A stretch of DNA of 64,000 bases from Nonomuraea ceibae (lineage in GTDB: Bacteria; Actinomycetota; Actinomycetes; Streptosporangiales; Streptosporangiaceae). The translations under genes and the position numbers were made by a program. Below are positions 26,952-35,952 of the stretch, one piece after another. Each line of letters starts with the position of its first letter. The stretch's first letter is position 1. The notes under the pieces were generated by a model, which searched no databases, was not told where the DNA came from, and saw only the letters and a program-made list of their open reading frames with translations. The DNA is taken from contig NZ_JAHKRO010000011.1 of assembly GCF_019396325.1 (NCBI RefSeq), forward strand, positions 1 through 64,000. Reading direction: 5' to 3'.

Positions 26952-28277
26952 GTGAGGATCTCTAAGATCACGGCCACCACGGTCACCACGGCCGCCCTGG
27001 CCCTGGGCCTGGCCGCTTGCGGCGGCGGCGCCGAGCCGGCCGCCAACGAGCCGGCGGCCTCCGCCAGCGCCTCCGGCCCCAAGTGGGCGGGGCAGACCCT
27101 CACCATGTGGCGGCTTGGCGTCCCGAACGAGCCGTCCCAGAAGTACACCGACGAGCTGGTCGCCGAGTTCAAGGCCACCACGGGCGCCGAGGTGAAGGTC
27201 GAGTGGATCCCGTGGCCGCAGGTGAACGACAAGTTCACCGCCGCCGCCGCCGGTGGCGAGGGCCCGGACGTGACCGAGATCGGCAACGACCAGGTGCCGC
27301 TCTGGCAGAGCCAGGACGCCCTCGCGCCGGTCACCTCGATCACCACCTCCGGTGAGCAGGCGAACATTCCCAAGAACCTGTTCGGCCTGGAGACCATCGA
27401 CGGCGAGGTCTACGCCATGCCGTGGGGCGCGGGCACCCGCGCGGTGATGTACCGCAAGGACTGGTTCGAGGACCTCAAGATCGAGGTGCCGAAGAACTGG
27501 GACGAGCTCATCGCGGCCGCCAAGAAGATCCAGGAGGAGAAGGGCAAGGACGTCGACGGCTTCGCCTTCAACGGCGGCTCCGACGCCAACCACCTCCTCG
27601 GCGCGCTGGCCTGGTCCGAGGGCGGCGAGTACGCGGTGAAGGAGGGCGACAAGTGGGTCGGCAAGCTCACCGACCCCGCCTTCAAGACCGGCTTCGAGAC
27701 CTACACGGGCATCGTGGCCTCGGGCGTGTCCAGCAAGTCCCGCCTCACGCAGAACACGACCGACATCCGTACCCGGTTCTCCAACGGCAAGGTCGGCATG
27801 TACCTCACCGCGTCGTGGGACATCGCCACGATCAAGGAGGAGAGCAAGGGCAAGGTGAAGGAGGAGCAGATGGCCTTCTTCCCGCTGCCCTCCAAGGCCG
27901 GCGGTGAGACCCCGGCGTTCTTCGGCGGCAACGACATCGCCGTCTGGAACGACGCCAAGAACAAGGAACTCGCCACCGACTTCGTGAAGCTGGCCACCAG
28001 CAAGAAGTGGGCGGACCGCTACGCGATGGACGGCGGCCTGCTGCCCGTCTACCCGGACACCCTGGCCTCGCTCGCCAGTGACCCGGCCCAGGCTCCGTTC
28101 GCGGCTGCCTTCGCCAAGGCCAAGGCGTTCCCGGCCGACCCGAACTGGACCGAGGCCAACGAGACCAAGGCCGTCCTGCAGAACGCGGCCCGCTCGGTCA
28201 TCGAGGGCAAGGCCACGGCCGACGAGGCGCTCGCCAAGGCCAACACGGAACTCGAAGAGATCCTGAACGCGCAGTAA
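26952..28277 (+). CDS. Sugar ABC transporter, lipoprotein binding protein
   Basis: A 441-residue family 1 solute-binding lipoprotein. The signal peptide ends in LGLAAC (Cys at about residue 23); the mature part starts WAGQTLTMWRLGVPNEPS and includes TEIGNDQVPLW, AMPWGAGTRAVMYRKD and FFGGNDIAVWNDAKNK. I choose the GTG at 26952, with GGAAGGGAG seven bases upstream, over an ATG 30 bases earlier that would put charged residues before the signal peptide. It heads a sugar-uptake operon controlled by the ROK box upstream. A hairpin follows just after it. The cargo is probably an oligosaccharide or amino sugar given the downstream GH3. Confidence 0.92.
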   Translation: MRISKITATTVTTAALALGLAACGGGAEPAANEPAASASASGPKWAGQTLTMWRLGVPNEPSQKYTDELVAEFKATTGAEVKVEWIPWPQVNDKFTAAAAGGEGPDVTEIGNDQVPLWQSQDALAPVTSITTSGEQANIPKNLFGLETIDGEVYAMPWGAGTRAVMYRKDWFEDLKIEVPKNWDELIAAAKKIQEEKGKDVDGFAFNGGSDANHLLGALAWSEGGEYAVKEGDKWVGKLTDPAFKTGFETYTGIVASGVSSKSRLTQNTTDIRTRFSNGKVGMYLTASWDIATIKEESKGKVKEEQMAFFPLPSKAGGETPAFFGGNDIAVWNDAKNKELATDFVKLATSKKWADRYAMDGGLLPVYPDTLASLASDPAQAPFAAAFAKAKAFPADPNWTEANETKAVLQNAARSVIEGKATADEALAKANTELEEILNAQ

Positions 28278-28279
28278 CG

Positions 28280-29296
28280 ATGACGAACACGTCAACGCTC
28301 GCCAGGGGCGGAGGAAATTCCTCCGCCCCTGGGCGGCGCCGCCGTAGCTCCCGCAAGCCGGGCAAGGCCAGCGGGATGAACCCCAAGCTCGTCCCCTATG
28401 CCCTGCTCATCCCGGGCATCCTGGTCATCACGGGTCTGCTGCTCTACCCGATGGTCCAGATGTTCATCATGTCCTTCCAGAAGGTCACCCTCCGGGTGAT
28501 CCGCGGGGCCGCCGAGCCGGAGTACGTCGGGTTCGGCAACTTCGAAGAGATCTTCGGCAACTCGATCTTCTGGTCCTCACTGCGCAACACGGTCGTCTTC
28601 GCCGTCGTGACCGTCACGCTCACGCTGGTGCTCGGCACCGCGGTCGGCGTCCTGCTCAACCGGCTCAGCAAGGGCATGTCCAGCTTCGTGATCATCGGCA
28701 TCATGTCGGCGTGGGCCGTCCCGCCGGTCGCCCAGGGCACCATCTGGCGCTGGCTGTTCGACGCCGAGGCCGGGATCATCAACTGGGCGCTGAACCTGCT
28801 GCCTGACTGGCTGTCCAACCTGCTCTTCGGCCGCGCCGACTGGACGGGGCAGCCGTGGCTCAACGACGCCTGGTCGGTCTACCTGGTGCTGATCCTCACC
28901 GTCGTCTGGTCGTCCTTCCCGTTCGTGGCGGTGTCGGTGCTGGCCGGCCTGCGCGGCATCCCGGCAGAGCTGTACGAGGCGGCCCGGGTCGACGGTTCGA
29001 CGCCGTGGCGCACGTTCAGGAAGATCACCTTCCCGCTGCTCAAGCCGGTCTTCGCCGTCCTGACGATCCTGTCGATCATCTGGGACTTCAAGGTGTTCAG
29101 CCAGCTCTACGTGCTGATGAACGGACCGACGAACCGTGAGGCGTTCAACCTGTCGCTCTTCTCCTTCGCCGAGGCGTTCAAGGCGCCGCCCAAGATGGGT
29201 CAGGGCGCCGCGATCGCGGTGGTGCTGACGGTCATCCTGCTCATCGTCACCGCGTTCTACACCCGGCAGATGGTCAAGTCGGAGGAGGTCCAATGA
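28280..29296 (+). CDS. Sugar ABC transporter, permease 1
   Basis: A 338-residue MalF-class permease with six helices after a basic tail, with the ATPase-contact loop LRGIPAELYEAARVDGSTPW. ATG 28280 is two bases after the binding-protein stop but has no clear ribosome-binding site. If translation starts instead at ATG 28376 (MNPKLVPYALLIPG), the strong hairpin at 28302-28332 would lie between the two genes, as expected for a device that lowers permease expression below that of the binding protein. No ATPase gene is in the operon; a shared MsiK-type ATPase elsewhere is usual in these bacteria. Confidence 0.88.
   Translation: MTNTSTLARGGGNSSAPGRRRRSSRKPGKASGMNPKLVPYALLIPGILVITGLLLYPMVQMFIMSFQKVTLRVIRGAAEPEYVGFGNFEEIFGNSIFWSSLRNTVVFAVVTVTLTLVLGTAVGVLLNRLSKGMSSFVIIGIMSAWAVPPVAQGTIWRWLFDAEAGIINWALNLLPDWLSNLLFGRADWTGQPWLNDAWSVYLVLILTVVWSSFPFVAVSVLAGLRGIPAELYEAARVDGSTPWRTFRKITFPLLKPVFAVLTILSIIWDFKVFSQLYVLMNGPTNREAFNLSLFSFAEAFKAPPKMGQGAAIAVVLTVILLIVTAFYTRQMVKSEEVQ
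28302..28332. terminator. Perfect 15-bp inverted repeat between binding-protein and permease genes
   Basis: CCAGGGGCGGAGGAA and its exact reverse complement flank a single A. The stem is very GC-rich and without a T-run, so it would be a strong RNA hairpin rather than a classic intrinsic terminator. It lies in the first codons of the annotated permease or, if the start is ATG 28376, in its leader. It probably acts as attenuator or 3' stabiliser of the binding-protein message. Confidence 0.7.
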
Positions 29297-30144
29297 CGCC
29301 GCTGGCGCGCAAGCGCTTCGCCAAGATCGGGCTGAACACCGCCGGGGTCCTGGTCTTCCTGTTCGCGATGTTCCCGGTCTACTGGATGGTCTCGACGTCG
29401 TTCAAGGCCAACGACCAGATCTTCACCACGGACTTCATCCCGTTCCCGACGCACTTCACCTTCGAGCACGTCGAGAAGGTGCTGACGGAGGGCGTGGCGG
29501 GCAACTCCATCTGGCTCTACATGCGCAACAGCGCGATCGTGGCGCTCGGCACCGTGCTCATCGGCTCGGTGTTCGCGCTGCTGGCGGCCACCGCGGTGGC
29601 CCGCTTCCGGTTCAAGGGCCGCACCAGCTTCCTGATCACGCTGCTCGTCGTGCAGATGATCCCGTCGGAGGCGCTGCTCATCCCGCTGTTCCTGAACGTC
29701 AAGCGGCTCGGCCTGTACGACCAGCTGCTCGGGCTGATCGTCATCCAGGTCGGTCTCACGCTGCCGTTCGGCATCTGGATGCTGCGCACGTTCGTCGCCG
29801 CGGTGCCCAAGTCGCTGGAGGAGGCCGCGTGGATCGACGGCGCGAGCCGGTTCACCACGTTCTGGAAGGTCCTGTTCCCGCTGGTGGCTCCGGGCCTGGT
29901 CGCGACGAGCATCTTCTCGTTCATCACCGCGTGGAACGATCTCATCTTCGCGCTGATCCTGATGAACGACAGCACGGGCTACACGATGCCGGTGGCGCTG
30001 CAGTTCTTCTTCGGGCAGCGCGGCACCGACTGGGGAGCCATCATGGCGACCTCCACGTTGATGACCCTGCCGGTCATCGTCTTCTTCCTGCTGGTCCAGC
30101 GCCGCATGGTCTCCGGCCTGGTGGCCGGGGCCGTCAAGGGCTGA
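29293..30144 (+). CDS. Sugar ABC transporter, permease 2
   Basis: A 283-residue MalG-class permease with six helices. The contact loop VPKSLEEAAWIDGASRF is conserved, and PVYWMVSTSFKAND near the N-terminus is typical. Its ATG overlaps the previous stop (ATGA). It pairs with the preceding permease. A long stem-loop follows before the GH3 gene. Confidence 0.9.
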   Translation: MTPLARKRFAKIGLNTAGVLVFLFAMFPVYWMVSTSFKANDQIFTTDFIPFPTHFTFEHVEKVLTEGVAGNSIWLYMRNSAIVALGTVLIGSVFALLAATAVARFRFKGRTSFLITLLVVQMIPSEALLIPLFLNVKRLGLYDQLLGLIVIQVGLTLPFGIWMLRTFVAAVPKSLEEAAWIDGASRFTTFWKVLFPLVAPGLVATSIFSFITAWNDLIFALILMNDSTGYTMPVALQFFFGQRGTDWGAIMATSTLMTLPVIVFFLLVQRRMVSGLVAGAVKG

Positions 30145-30167
30145 CCCCTTCCCTTCCCGCGGGTTCC

Positions 30168-30205
30168 GGTACGGCCAGCGCGCTCCACCGTGCGCTGGCC
30201 GTACC
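30168..30205. terminator. 14-bp perfect stem-loop between permease 2 and GH3
   Basis: GGTACGGCCAGCGC and its exact reverse complement, separated by a ten-base loop. It lies in the 91-base gap before the GH3 start. No T-run follows, so it may be a partial terminator, an RNA-processing block, or a protein site. It would allow the GH3 gene to be expressed below the transporter genes. Confidence 0.6.
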
Positions 30206-30235
30206 CATGTCCTGCCCTGACAACGATGAGGATTC

Positions 30236-31678
30236 ATGAGCCAGAGTGATCGGGGGCTACGCCGCCTCGCGGCGGGCACGCTGCTCGTCGCGTTCGACGG
30301 GCTGAGCGCGCCCGCCTGGGTGCTGAGGGAGCTCGAGGGCGGGCTCGGCGGCGTGACACTCTTCGGGTTCAACGTCGGCGACCCGGCCCAGCTCGGCGAG
30401 CTGACCGCCGCGCTGCGTGCCGCCGGTGAGCCGGTCATCTCCCTCGACGAGGAGGGCGGCGACGTCACGAGGCTCGCCTACCACGTCGGCAGCCCGTATC
30501 CCGGCAACGCGGCCCTCGGCGCGGTGGACGACGTGGACCTGACCCGCCAGGTCTACCGGGCGATCGGCTCGGAGCTGGCCGCGGCGGGCATCAACCTCGA
30601 CATGGCGCCGGACGCCGACGTGAACACGGCCGAGGACAACCCGGTGATCGGCACCCGGGCGTTCGGCTCGGACCCGGACCTGGTGGCCCGGCACACGGTG
30701 GCCGCGGTCGAGGGGCTGCAGGCGACGGGCGTGGCCGCCTGCGTCAAGCACTTCCCGGGCCACGGGGCCACCACGGTCGACTCGCACCTGGCGATCCCGG
30801 TGGTGGACGTGCCGCTGGAGGTGCTGCGGGCCAGGGAGCTGGCGCCGTTCCTGGCGGCCGTCCAGGCCGGCACCAAGTCGATCATGACGGCGCACGTGGC
30901 GGTCCCGGCGCTGACCGGTGAGACGCCCGCCACCATGTCGCCGGCCGCGCTGACCGGGCTGCTGCGGGGCGAGCTCGGCTACGACGGCGTCGTCGTCACC
31001 GACGCGCTCGACATGCAGGCGATCACCGACAGCGTGGGGCTGGCCGGTGGCGCCGTCGCCTCGCTGGCGGCCGGGACGGACCTGCTCTGCCTGGGCCCCA
31101 AGCCGGGCTACGACGAGATCCAGAAGATCATCGCGGCGATCATGGACGCCGTCGCCGACGGGGTGCTGTCGGTGGAGGGGCTGGAGCGGTCCGCCGCCCG
31201 CGTGGCCGCGCTGCGCGCCTGGGCCGGCCACAGCTCCGGCTCGCTGCCCGAGCTGACCCGGGTCGGCCTGGACGCCGCCCGCCGCGCGGTCCGGCTCGAC
31301 GGGGCGCCGGCGCCGCTGTCGGACGTGCCGCTGGTCGTCGAGGTGGACACGCCGCCGACGATCGCCGTGGGCGACGTGCCGTGGGGGGTGTCGCCGTGGC
31401 TGCCGCACGCCGAGGTCGTCCGGGTCAAGCCCGCCGACGCCTGCCCCGACGAGCTGCTCAAGCGCGCCGGGGGGCGTTCGCTGCTCGTCGTCGTCAAGGA
31501 CGCGCACCGCTACGCCGAGAGCCGGACCCTGGTGTCCGCGCTGGTCACGGGCCGGCCCGACACCATCGTGATCGAGATGGGGCTGCCCGTGTGGCGTCCC
31601 GGCAGCGCCGCCTACATCGCCACATACGGCGCGGCCCGGGCGAACGCCCAGGCCGCGATGGAGCTGCTGACCGCCTGA
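30236..31678 (+). CDS. GH3-family beta-N-acetylhexosaminidase-like protein 1 (NagZ-type)
   Basis: A 480-residue cytoplasmic glycosidase. The NagZ signature is complete: CVKHFPGHGATTVDSHL (catalytic His/Asp loop) and VVTDALDMQAI (nucleophile Asp in TDALDM), plus ISLDEEGGDVTRL and EDNPVIGTRAFG. Family members remove GlcNAc from chitin or peptidoglycan fragments. A roughly 130-residue C-terminal domain follows the barrel. GAGG lies four bases before the ATG. It ends the sugar-import operon, so it should cleave what is imported. Its stop and that of the convergent DUF6875-like gene abut as TGATCA. Confidence 0.88.
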   Translation: MSQSDRGLRRLAAGTLLVAFDGLSAPAWVLRELEGGLGGVTLFGFNVGDPAQLGELTAALRAAGEPVISLDEEGGDVTRLAYHVGSPYPGNAALGAVDDVDLTRQVYRAIGSELAAAGINLDMAPDADVNTAEDNPVIGTRAFGSDPDLVARHTVAAVEGLQATGVAACVKHFPGHGATTVDSHLAIPVVDVPLEVLRARELAPFLAAVQAGTKSIMTAHVAVPALTGETPATMSPAALTGLLRGELGYDGVVVTDALDMQAITDSVGLAGGAVASLAAGTDLLCLGPKPGYDEIQKIIAAIMDAVADGVLSVEGLERSAARVAALRAWAGHSSGSLPELTRVGLDAARRAVRLDGAPAPLSDVPLVVEVDTPPTIAVGDVPWGVSPWLPHAEVVRVKPADACPDELLKRAGGRSLLVVVKDAHRYAESRTLVSALVTGRPDTIVIEMGLPVWRPGSAAYIATYGAARANAQAAMELLTA

Positions 31679-32332
31679 TCAGCCCTGGCGGGCGGCCGCC
31701 ACCGCCTCCCTCAGCGGGGCGGGCGGCCGCTCGCCGAACCGTTCCAGGTAGGCCGCCGCGTGCGCGGGGTCGTCCTTGAGGAACGGGAAGTCGGAGGCCA
31801 CCATGTGCCGAACGGCCAGCAACGGGACCGGGGAGCCCAGCGGCAGGAAGTCCGGGTTCCACAGGCCGTGCTTGGGCGGCGGGCCGGGGTAGAACTCGCC
31901 GACCATCAGCCCGGCTTCCACGTACCGGGTCTTGAGCGCGAGCTGGGCCGCGTCGATCACCGCAGGGGCGCGATCGACGGGCAGGTCCGGCAGCAGCACC
32001 AGGATGGTGCGGAACTGCGGCGAGACCCCCTCAGGGGCGACCAGCCGCTGGAACCACGAGCGGTAGCCGTCGAGCACCTCGGCGACCTGCGCCGCGTCCG
32101 GCTCCCCGGGGCAGACAGCCAGGTAGAAGGTGCCGCGGTCGAGCGAGGTCTGCGCGTACGGGCAGACCGGCCCCTTCCTGCCGAGCTCCGGGTGCGGCCG
32201 GCACAGATACTCGCGCGCCCACGTCACGATGTGGCCGAGCGGCTCCGCGTACCGCCGCACCAGTTCGTGGCCGCCGTCGAGATCGCTCACCTCGATGAGC
32301 ACGCGGGAGGGATCGGTGGGATCCGTGAGCAT
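31679..32332 (-). CDS. DUF6875-like protein
   Basis: A 217-residue soluble protein with the features I associate with DUF6875: LCRPHPELGRKGPVCPYAQT near residue 45, RGTFYLAVCPGEPDAAQV, and the C-terminal FYPGPPPKHGLWNPDF and LAVRHMVASDFPFL. Two Cys, several His and no cofactor motif are visible; its function is unknown. The ATG overlaps the stop of the monooxygenase gene (ATGA), with GGAAGG upstream, and it is the last gene of the NRPS operon. A role with the flavoenzyme or in tailoring is only suggested by coupling. Confidence 0.65.
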   Translation of the reverse strand: MLTDPTDPSRVLIEVSDLDGGHELVRRYAEPLGHIVTWAREYLCRPHPELGRKGPVCPYAQTSLDRGTFYLAVCPGEPDAAQVAEVLDGYRSWFQRLVAPEGVSPQFRTILVLLPDLPVDRAPAVIDAAQLALKTRYVEAGLMVGEFYPGPPPKHGLWNPDFLPLGSPVPLLAVRHMVASDFPFLKDDPAHAAAYLERFGERPPAPLREAVAAARQG

Positions 32333-33603
32333 CAGCGAACCTTCCTGGCGAGCAACAACGCGGCGAGCCCGGCGGCTCCCAGGGCGGACCAGCGCAGCAG
32401 GGCGTCCTGGCGCCTGGCACGGGCCAGCGCGTCGGCGTACGGGGTGGTGGTGTGGGAGATCATCGTGTAGAGCGGGACCCAGCGGTCCGGGAAGAGGCCC
32501 GAGAGCACCAGGTCGGCGCGCTTGCGGGCCAGGTGCAGCGGCGAGCGGACCCGGTCGCGCAGCTCGACGAAGTTCTGCCTGGACAGCTCGTCCAGGACGT
32601 CGGTGTGCGGCCGGCGGGTCCGCTCGAACTCGGCGAAGGCCGCACGCGTATCGCCGAGTCCGAGGCATCGGTCGAGGACCGTGCAGTCCTCGAGGGAGGA
32701 GTTCATGCCCTGCCCGTAGAACGGGTAGACGGCGTGTGCGGCGTCGCCGATGAGGACGACCTTGCCGCCGTCGTGCCAGGGCGTGGTGCGGATCGAGACC
32801 AGGTGGCCCACGGGCCGGTCGGCGTACTCCTTGGCCAGGTCCGGCATGAGCGCGAGCGCGTCGGGGAAGCGTTCGGCGAAGAACGCCTCCGGGTCGTCGA
32901 TCTCCTCGAACCGCTCGAACGGCAGGAACAGCGTGGCCGTCATCGAGCCGTCGAGGTTGGGGTGGGTGACGATGAGCCCGTCGTCGCCGCCGGGCCACAC
33001 GTGCAGCGCCTCGTGGTGCTCGGGCACCTTGGGGATCGTCAGCTCCTTGTAGCCCCAGGGCAGGAACTCCTGGTGCAGGTCGGCGCGCGTGCCCCGGTGC
33101 ATCAGCGTGCGCACCGCGGAGAACGCGCCGTCGGCGCCCACCACGGCGTCGGCCTCGACGGTGCTCCTGCCGTCCTCGTGCTCGACGGTCAGCGTGGGCG
33201 CCTCCTTGTCGAGGTCGACGACGCGGTGGCCGAAGTGGAAGGCGACGCCCTGCGCCTCGGCGTGGCCGATGAGGCTGACGACGAGGTCGCGGCGGCGCAC
33301 GGAGTGCAGGATCTCCTCCTCGCGCCTGCCGTAGGGGTGGAAGGTGACGGCGCCGTCGGGGGCGTGCACCGCGCGTCCGCGCATGGGCACGGTGCTCGGC
33401 CAGATCTCGTGCATGAGCCCGACGTCGGTGAGCGCGCGCACGCCCCGGGCGGACAGGCCCAGGTTGATCGAGCGGCCTTCCTCGTCGTCGCGCAGCCTGG
33501 GGTCGTCGCGGCGCTCGTAGACGGCGACGCGGTGGCCGCGCCTGGCCAGGTAGCAGGCCAGCAGGCTGCCGGCGGGACCGGCGCCCGCGATGAGGATCTT
33601 CAC
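32332..33603 (-). CDS. Kynurenine 3-monooxygenase-like flavoprotein
   Basis: A 423-residue FAD monooxygenase. The FAD motif is ILIAGAGPAGSLLACYLARR; the second FAD motif is GKVVLIGDAAHAVYPFYGQG. Specific resemblance to kynurenine 3-monooxygenase is strong along the whole length: GRSINLGLSARGVRAL, PMRGRAVH, PWGYKELTIP, THPNLDGSMTATLFLPFE and the hydrophobic C-terminal tail after FPDRWVPLYTMISH. The expected reaction is 3-hydroxylation of kynurenine or a close aryl relative. GTG 33603 overlaps the methyltransferase stop (GTGA) with AGGAG upstream. No kynureninase, formamidase or tryptophan dioxygenase gene is in the window, so the substrate must come from elsewhere or differ. Confidence 0.88.
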   Translation of the reverse strand: MKILIAGAGPAGSLLACYLARRGHRVAVYERRDDPRLRDDEEGRSINLGLSARGVRALTDVGLMHEIWPSTVPMRGRAVHAPDGAVTFHPYGRREEEILHSVRRRDLVVSLIGHAEAQGVAFHFGHRVVDLDKEAPTLTVEHEDGRSTVEADAVVGADGAFSAVRTLMHRGTRADLHQEFLPWGYKELTIPKVPEHHEALHVWPGGDDGLIVTHPNLDGSMTATLFLPFERFEEIDDPEAFFAERFPDALALMPDLAKEYADRPVGHLVSIRTTPWHDGGKVVLIGDAAHAVYPFYGQGMNSSLEDCTVLDRCLGLGDTRAAFAEFERTRRPHTDVLDELSRQNFVELRDRVRSPLHLARKRADLVLSGLFPDRWVPLYTMISHTTTPYADALARARRQDALLRWSALGAAGLAALLLARKVR

Positions 33604-34664
33604 ACCGTCTCCTGTCTTGCCACGAGCAGTTCGTCGGAGCCGGGGGCGTCGAGCGGGAGCCGCTCGATCCCGCCCAGCCCGGCCGCCTCGGCCCAGCCGG
33701 CCACCTCGGCGAACGTGTAGAGGCGTCCGCCCTGGGTGGCGGCCAGGTTGAGGCTGAAGCCGCCGAGGAAGGCGGCCGTGTGGCCCTGCGTGCCGGCGGG
33801 CGGGTCGCTGTACGGCTCCAGCACGAGCAGCCGCCCGCCGGGCCGCAGCGCCCGCGCCGCCCTGGCGACCAGGCCGGCGGCGCCGTCCGGGTCGAGCCCG
33901 TGCACCACGTTGAACAGCAGGACCGTGTCGTACGCGCTGTCGAGCGCGGCCGAGTCGGCGGGCACGGTCAGGTCGCCGGGCACGAGCGTGATCCGCCCGG
34001 CCAGCCCGGCCTCCTCGACCCGCGCCCGGCCCTCGTCCAGGGCTCCGGGCAGGTCCACGACGGTCGCGGTCGTCCCGGGCGCGGCCTCGCAGAAGGCGGC
34101 GCTGTAGATCGCGTGGCCGCCGCCGACGTCCAGCAGCTTCCCGTACGGGCCGGGCACCGCCGCGACGACGGCCGGGGCCAGGCCCCGCGCCATCCCGGCC
34201 AGCATCCCCTGGAAGGTGCGCAACGTGCCGGGCCGGCGTTCCAGCCAGGCGTAGTACGGCTCGGGCGGCCGGCCGGTGCGCACCGCCTCCTCCAGGCCGG
34301 TCCACAACTCGCCGATCAGCTCGTGCCACAGTGCCAGCGTCGGCGCGAACCAGTCGCGTGGCCCGTTCGCCAGCCAGGGGTCGGCGGCCGGGCCCGGGGC
34401 GTAACCGTCGTCGTCGCGGAGCACGTACCCGAAGCCGGCGAGCGCGTCGAGGAGCACGGTGAGCGGCCCCTCGGCGACGTCCAGCTTCGTGGCGAGCTCC
34501 GCCGGGGTGCGCGCTCCGGCGGCGAGCGCGTCGAAGACGCCGAGCCGCTGCGCGGTTCCCGCCGCGCGGAACGCCATCGCGCCCACGAGGTCGATGAACC
34601 CTCCGGGCGCTTGGTTCAGGTCACGAAATATGCGTAACTCTTCAGGATCGAGATAGAGCGGCAT
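33600..34664 (-). CDS. SAM-dependent methyltransferase (plant-type COMT fold)
   Basis: A 354-residue class I methyltransferase with an N-terminal winged-helix dimerisation domain (AQRLGVFDALAAGARTPAEL, LLDALAGFGYV) and a SAM-binding domain (LLDVGGGHAIYSAAF, TVVDLPGALDEGRARV, VLLFNVVHGLD, GGRLLVLEPYSD). Members methylate O or C of aromatic rings in antibiotic pathways. GAGGAG eight bases before the ATG marks the start; the gene overlaps the MFS gene upstream by 23 bases. Its likely substrate is the hydroxylated aryl acid made by the monooxygenase. Confidence 0.88.
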   Translation of the reverse strand: MPLYLDPEELRIFRDLNQAPGGFIDLVGAMAFRAAGTAQRLGVFDALAAGARTPAELATKLDVAEGPLTVLLDALAGFGYVLRDDDGYAPGPAADPWLANGPRDWFAPTLALWHELIGELWTGLEEAVRTGRPPEPYYAWLERRPGTLRTFQGMLAGMARGLAPAVVAAVPGPYGKLLDVGGGHAIYSAAFCEAAPGTTATVVDLPGALDEGRARVEEAGLAGRITLVPGDLTVPADSAALDSAYDTVLLFNVVHGLDPDGAAGLVARAARALRPGGRLLVLEPYSDPPAGTQGHTAAFLGGFSLNLAATQGGRLYTFAEVAGWAEAAGLGGIERLPLDAPGSDELLVARQETV

Positions 34665-35952
34665 CGGATGACTCCTCAGCGTCGGGCAGTTCCGTCTCCA
34701 CCCGGCGAAGGCGCGGCTGGAGGTAGGCCAGGGGCGCCAGCACGACCAGCGCGGCCCCGGTGAGCAGGAAGATCGTGGCGATGCCGCGGCCGGGCCCGGT
34801 GCCGATGAGCTGGCCGAGGCTGCCGGCCAGCGCGCCGCCCGGCGCGAGCATCGGCTCGAACACCTGGTCGGCGAGCGGCCCGGCCGCCAGGTAGGTGAGC
34901 ACGGTCGCGGCCTGGGTGAGCATGCGGACGGCGCCGAGCACCCGGCCCAGCTCGGCCGGTGCGGTCTTGAGCTGGATCAGCGTGATGCCGGTGCCCTGCA
35001 CGAACGGGATCGTGAACAGGAACGCGGGCGCGACCAGGCCGATGAGCAGCGCCGACGGGCTCAGGCTGTGCAGCATGAGCAGCACGCCGCCGGCGGCGAC
35101 GAAGGCGAGCAGCCCGCGCACCCGCTGCTTGGGCCCGCCCCACGCGCTCAGCACCAGCCCGCCGACGAACAGGCCCGCGCCGCCCGCGGCCATGAGCGCG
35201 CCGAGCAGCGCCGCCGAGCCGAACGACAGGATGAGCGGCTGCACGAGCACCCCGGCCATGCCGAAGAACAGGTTGTAGGCGGCCAGCAGCCCGACCAGCC
35301 AGCCGAGCCCGCGCCGGGTCCGCAGGTGGCGCAGCCCGAAGGCCAGGTCGCGCAGCCACGGCTCGGCGGGCCGCCCCTCCCCCGGCCGGGTCGCCTCGCG
35401 CGGCAGCGGCACCAGGTGGAGCACGATCCGCGAGGCCAGGAACGTCACCAGGTCGATCACCACGACCCCGGTGAGGCCGACGCCGACGAGCAGCGCCCCG
35501 GCGAGCAGCGGCGCGGCGACGCGGACGGCGTCGGCCACCTGCATGAGGCCGTTGGCCCGGCCGAGCTGTTCCTTGGGCACCAGGCTGGGCAGCATCGAGT
35601 GGTAGGCGGCCATCTGGGCGGTCCCGAAGACGGCGCTCACGGCGGTGACCACGTAGATGTGCCACACCTGGAGCTCGCCCGTGGTCAGCAGCAGGGCCAG
35701 CGCGCCGGTGGCCAGCGCGGCCCCCAGGTCGGCGGCCAGCATCATCCGCCGCCGGTCCCACCGGTCGGCCAGCGACCCGGCGAGCGGCGCGAACAGCACC
35801 TCGGGCAGCACCGCGCAGAGCGTGATGGTGACGAACTGGGTCGCCGAGCCGGTCTTCTGGAACACCCACACGCCCAGGACGAACCCGGTGACGCTGGAGG
35901 TGATGATCGACAGGAGCTGGGACGACCAGATGGCCAGGAACGTCCTAGGCAT
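34642..35952 (-). CDS. MFS exporter of the NRPS operon
   Basis: A 436-residue, about 12-helix transporter of the EntS-like group often found in NRPS clusters: opens FLAIWSSQLLSIITSSVTGF, has the motif SLADRWDRRRMM between helices 2 and 3, and a central basic loop. Its start overlaps the NRPS stop by eight bases and its end overlaps the methyltransferase start, so it is co-expressed. It probably exports the product. Confidence 0.87.
   Translation of the reverse strand: MPRTFLAIWSSQLLSIITSSVTGFVLGVWVFQKTGSATQFVTITLCAVLPEVLFAPLAGSLADRWDRRRMMLAADLGAALATGALALLLTTGELQVWHIYVVTAVSAVFGTAQMAAYHSMLPSLVPKEQLGRANGLMQVADAVRVAAPLLAGALLVGVGLTGVVVIDLVTFLASRIVLHLVPLPREATRPGEGRPAEPWLRDLAFGLRHLRTRRGLGWLVGLLAAYNLFFGMAGVLVQPLILSFGSAALLGALMAAGGAGLFVGGLVLSAWGGPKQRVRGLLAFVAAGGVLLMLHSLSPSALLIGLVAPAFLFTIPFVQGTGITLIQLKTAPAELGRVLGAVRMLTQAATVLTYLAAGPLADQVFEPMLAPGGALAGSLGQLIGTGPGRGIATIFLLTGAALVVLAPLAYLQPRLRRVETELPDAEESSDAALSRS

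Noticed and set aside
30236..31678. Beta-glucosidase assignment for the GH3 genes
   Set aside because: KHFPGHG with DSH is the hexosaminidase (NagZ) signature, not the beta-glucosidase one.
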